A stretch of DNA of 16,468 bases from CAJQND01 sp051010055 (GTDB taxonomy: Bacteria > Pseudomonadota > Alphaproteobacteria > Rhizobiales > CAJQND01). The notes under the pieces were generated by a model, which made no database searches, was not told the DNA's origin, and saw nothing but the letters and a program-made list of their open reading frames with translations. Below, piece by piece: positions 13,717 to 16,468 of the stretch. The translations under genes and the position numbers were made by a program. How positions within the stretch are numbered: the first letter of the stretch is position 1; each line of letters begins with the position of its first letter. The stretch covers positions 1 through 16,468 of the forward strand of contig JBPCVY010000096.1 of NCBI GenBank assembly GCA_051010055.1. The letters are read 5' to 3'.

Positions 13717-15206
13717 ACTCAGCTTATCAGACCCTTGAGGAACGGTTCCGCCGCATGTCGGCAATCGGTGGCGCCTTGTCCATGCTTTTCTGGGACCGTT
13801 CGGTGATGATGCCGTCCGGCAGTGCGGAGGTGCGGGCAGAGCAGATGGCCGTGCTCAATGTCATGGTGCATGAACTTCAGACAGCCCCTGATATGGAAGA
13901 CCTTTTAGGTGAGGCCGAACAGGCCGGTGGTCTTGACGAGTGGCAGTCAGCAAACGTGCGCGAAATGCGCCACCGCTGGAAGCATGCGACAGCTGTTCCC
14001 GCTAACCTTGTTGAAAAGCTCACCCACGCAACATCAACATCAGAGATGGTCTGGCGCACGGCAAGGCCGGAAAATGACTTCAAAGCCCTTGTTGCACCAC
14101 TGAAAGAGGTACTGGCGCTTAAGCGTGAGAGCGCAGATGCCAAGGCAGCAAGTTTTGGTGTGAGCGCCTATGATGCCCTACTTGACGGATATGACCAGGG
14201 TCGCACGGCGGCGGAAATCGACCCAATCTTCGATGACCTATTGTCCTTTCTTCCAGGCATGATCGATAACGCGATAGCGCATCAGAGCGCCGGGCCCGCC
14301 ATTGATGAACCTGAAGGACCATTCGACAACGATGCCCAGGAGGCTCTTGGACGCGAACTGATGAGGGTGTTCGGGTTTGATTTCGAAAAGGGGCGCCTTG
14401 ATGTCAGCCTCCATCCGTTTTCAGGCGGGGTGCCGGGAGATAACCGCATCACCACGCGCTATGGCGAGAATGAGTTTTCGGCAAGCCTCCTAGCGCTCCT
14501 GCATGAAACAGGACACGCTATGTACGAGACTGGATTGCCTGAGAATTGGCGCGGCCAACCGGTTGGCAGATCGCGCGGTATGACAGTGCATGAAAGCCAG
14601 TCGCTTTTGTATGAAATGCAGGCGGCGCGCAGCCCGCAGTTCATCTCATACCTGGCGCCGAAGCTACGTGAAGCATTTAACGGCAACGGACCCGCATGGA
14701 GTGCAGAAAACCTGCAGCGGCGCTTCCACAAGGTTTCACGCAGTCTCATACGCGTCTATGCGGACGAGGCAACCTATCCGCTGCACGTCATCCTGCGCTA
14801 CCGTTTGGAGCGGGCGATGATTGCCGGTGATTTGCAAATAGAAGAATTGCCCGGCGCCTGGAACGAAGCCATGGCTGATATTGTCGGCATCACACCTGAC
14901 AACGACACTGACGGCTGCATGCAGGATGTTCACTGGGCTTCAGGCGCGTTCGGGTACTTTCCAACCTATACATTGGGCGCTCTTGCCTCTGCACAGATTT
15001 TTGCCGCCGCCAAGGCTGAGCGTTCAACCCTTATGGATGAAATTGAGCGCGGAGAACTAGGCGCCCTCAACACATGGCTCCATGACGCTATTCATAGCCA
15101 GGGTTGCCGTTACAGCCCGGCTGAACTGATTGAACGGGCAACAGAGGCACCGCTTGGCACAGATGCGTTCAGGGCGCATTTGCAATCGCGCTATTTACCT
15201 CAATGA
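13713..15206 (+). CDS. M32 family metallocarboxypeptidase (Taq carboxypeptidase type)
   Basis: A 497-residue cytoplasmic zinc carboxypeptidase of peptidase family M32, at the usual family length (about 500). The zinc motif HETGH is at 264-268 within ALLHETGHAMYETGLP, and the third ligand is Glu294 in HESQS (293-297). Other family signatures are HPFSGG (234-239), the DNRITTRY stretch (243-250), and FGYFPTYTLG near the C-terminus. These enzymes remove C-terminal residues from peptides with broad specificity. The mostly helical protein has no signal peptide. Its ATG overlaps the SURF1 stop by four bases, so it is translationally coupled. It has no obvious link to oxidase assembly; its placement may simply be a housekeeping gene caught in the operon. 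Confidence 0.95.
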   Translation: MNSAYQTLEERFRRMSAIGGALSMLFWDRSVMMPSGSAEVRAEQMAVLNVMVHELQTAPDMEDLLGEAEQAGGLDEWQSANVREMRHRWKHATAVPANLVEKLTHATSTSEMVWRTARPENDFKALVAPLKEVLALKRESADAKAASFGVSAYDALLDGYDQGRTAAEIDPIFDDLLSFLPGMIDNAIAHQSAGPAIDEPEGPFDNDAQEALGRELMRVFGFDFEKGRLDVSLHPFSGGVPGDNRITTRYGENEFSASLLALLHETGHAMYETGLPENWRGQPVGRSRGMTVHESQSLLYEMQAARSPQFISYLAPKLREAFNGNGPAWSAENLQRRFHKVSRSLIRVYADEATYPLHVILRYRLERAMIAGDLQIEELPGAWNEAMADIVGITPDNDTDGCMQDVHWASGAFGYFPTYTLGALASAQIFAAAKAERSTLMDEIERGELGALNTWLHDAIHSQGCRYSPAELIERATEAPLGTDAFRAHLQSRYLPQ

Positions 15207-15207
15207 G

Positions 15208-15221
15208 CACTAGGAGTAGTG
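15208..15221 (+). promoter_or_regulatory. Small hairpin between the M32 peptidase gene and thrC
   Basis: CACTA (15208-15212) and TAGTG (15217-15221) pair around a 4-base loop, directly after the peptidase stop. No T run follows, so termination is not expected. It may be chance. Confidence 0.2.
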
Positions 15222-15258
15222 TGCCGCCGCTCCAACCCGAAGCTGCAGGAAACTTGAG

Positions 15259-16468
15259 TTGAACTACATATCTACGCGTGGCGCCGCCCCCCGGCTGGGC
15301 TTTGAAGATGTAATGCTGGCCGGCCTTGCCGAAGATGGCGGGCTATATGTTCCAGAAAACTGGCCTCAATTCAGCTCCGATGATATCCGCGCCATGCGGG
15401 GCCTGGCATATGAAGATGTTGCCTTGCGTGTGATGACACCGCTTGTGGGCGATTTCGTCGATGGAAAAGAGTTGGAAGAGATGGTGCGCGCCGCCTACGG
15501 CCAGTTTTCCCATGCCGCAACGGTGCCCCTTGTCCAGTTGAGCGAAAATCACTGGCTGATGGAGCTTTTCCATGGGCCAACGCTGGCGTTCAAGGATGTG
15601 GCCATGCAGATTTTGGGCCGCATGATGGACCATGCGCTCAAACGCCGGAAACAGCGCGCCACCGTGCTTGCGGCAACTTCAGGTGACACAGGAGGGGCTG
15701 CCATTGAAGCATTTCGCGGGCGTGATGCGGCCGATATTTTTGTCCTGCACCCCCATGGGCGGGTGAGCGAGGTGCAGCGCCGGCAGATGACCACTGTTCT
15801 GAACGCCAATGTGCATAACATTGCGGTTGAGGGGACATTTGACGATTGCCAGAGCCTGGTCAAAGCCATGTTCAACGACCAGCCATTCCGCCGCCGAATG
15901 GCATTGTCCGGCGTGAACTCTATTAACTGGGCGCGCATCATGGCGCAGACCGTCTACTACTTCACCAGCGCGGTTGCGCTCGGGGCGCCAGACAGGCCGG
16001 TGAGCTTCTGTGTGCCGACAGGAAACTTCGGTGATATCTATGCCGGATACGTGGCGAAGAATATGGGGTTGCCGGTTGACCAGCTGGTTATCGCCACCAA
16101 CGTGAACGATATCCTTGCGCGCACCTTGGAAACGGGCCGTTATGAAACCCGCGCCGTGACAGCCACCACCAGCCCGTCCATGGATATTCAGGTCTCATCA
16201 AACTTCGAACGCCTGTTGTTCGATGTTCATGGCCGCGAAGCAAACAATGTGACGAGACTTATGGCGGGGTTGCAACAGTCAGGCGCCTTCACCATTGCAG
16301 AAGGCCCGCTTGCCGAGCTGCGCGCCGGGTTTGCCGCCGGACGCACCAGTGAAACAGAAACCGCTGCAACCATCAGGAAAACCCTTGAGGAAACCGGCGA
16401 ACTTGTCGACCCGCACACGGCAATCGGCGTGAATGTGGCCAACAATCTGGCCGGTGACCGGTCAGCCC
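15259..16468 (+). CDS. thrC: Threonine synthase, N-terminal part (cut by window edge)
   Basis: The first 403 codons of a pyridoxal-phosphate enzyme that converts O-phosphohomoserine to threonine. It opens with NYISTRG (2-8), typical of the long (E. coli/yeast-like) ThrC class, then LAEDGGLYVPENWP. The cofactor lysine is Lys112 in FHGPTLAFKDVAMQ. Further signatures are AATSGDTGGAA, VEGTFDDCQ, SGVNSINWARIMAQTVYYF and PTGNFGDIYAGY. The frame is open to the window end at ...NNLAGDRSA, about 60 residues short of a normal C-terminus. The start is a TTG at 15259 with AGGAAA 6 bases upstream; no ATG is available in this frame near the family N-terminus. It follows the peptidase gene by 52 bases and is probably in the same transcript. 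Confidence 0.95.
   Translation, partial: MNYISTRGAAPRLGFEDVMLAGLAEDGGLYVPENWPQFSSDDIRAMRGLAYEDVALRVMTPLVGDFVDGKELEEMVRAAYGQFSHAATVPLVQLSENHWLMELFHGPTLAFKDVAMQILGRMMDHALKRRKQRATVLAATSGDTGGAAIEAFRGRDAADIFVLHPHGRVSEVQRRQMTTVLNANVHNIAVEGTFDDCQSLVKAMFNDQPFRRRMALSGVNSINWARIMAQTVYYFTSAVALGAPDRPVSFCVPTGNFGDIYAGYVAKNMGLPVDQLVIATNVNDILARTLETGRYETRAVTATTSPSMDIQVSSNFERLLFDVHGREANNVTRLMAGLQQSGAFTIAEGPLAELRAGFAAGRTSETETAATIRKTLEETGELVDPHTAIGVNVANNLAGDRSA

Noticed and set aside
1..16468. A new defence system, mobile element, prophage or CRISPR array
   Set aside because: Every large reading frame is a recognisable housekeeping, transport or conserved-domain gene; no transposase, integrase, terminal repeats, spacer-repeat pattern or toxin-antitoxin pair is visible.

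Overview
The window looks like chromosomal DNA from an alphaproteobacterium, most likely of the order Hyphomicrobiales (Rhizobiales). The reasons are an aa3-type cytochrome c oxidase cluster in the order coxB-ctaD-ctaB-coxF-ctaG-coxC-DUF983-SURF1, an IalB-family protein and TldD just upstream of coxB, and thrC just downstream. A short DUF1127 protein beside a LysR-type regulator also fits rhizobia and their marine relatives. Species cannot be named from this sequence alone.

Layout. (1) 1-612: the start of a LysR-type regulator (minus strand, cut by the window edge) diverges from a small DUF1127 protein. The gap is AT-rich and carries a T-N11-A palindrome and a leader hairpin. (2) 625-2933: a glycine-rich DUF937 protein (minus) diverges from a long acidic membrane protein with a C-terminal DUF2628-like domain; a 21-bp inverted repeat lies between them. 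(3) 2951-6532: a minus-strand set in transcription order IalB-family periplasmic protein, TldD metalloprotease, MATE efflux transporter, tightly packed and probably one operon. (4) 6533-7095: a 563-base gap with several inverted and direct repeats, separating divergent transcription of ialB and coxB. (5) 7096-12483: oxidase structural and assembly genes coxB, ctaD, ctaB, a 53-residue coxF-like gene, ctaG and coxC, ended by a strong intrinsic terminator. (6) 12594-16468: DUF983 protein, SURF1, an M32 carboxypeptidase and the first 403 codons of thrC.

How the genes work together. CtaD, CoxB and CoxC are the three core subunits of the terminal oxidase. CtaB makes heme O, the precursor of heme A. 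CtaG delivers copper to CuB and SURF1 assists heme A insertion; the heme A synthase gene (ctaA) is not in the window. TldD normally acts with TldE (PmbA), which is also absent here.

I found no CRISPR array, mobile element, rRNA, tRNA or phage gene, and no obviously new multi-gene system. The less ordinary points are the MATE gene translationally coupled to tldD, the M32 peptidase between SURF1 and thrC, the low-complexity or repeat-bearing proteins (DUF2628, DUF937, IalB), the terminator inside the cox cluster, and several dyad symmetries in the regulatory gaps.
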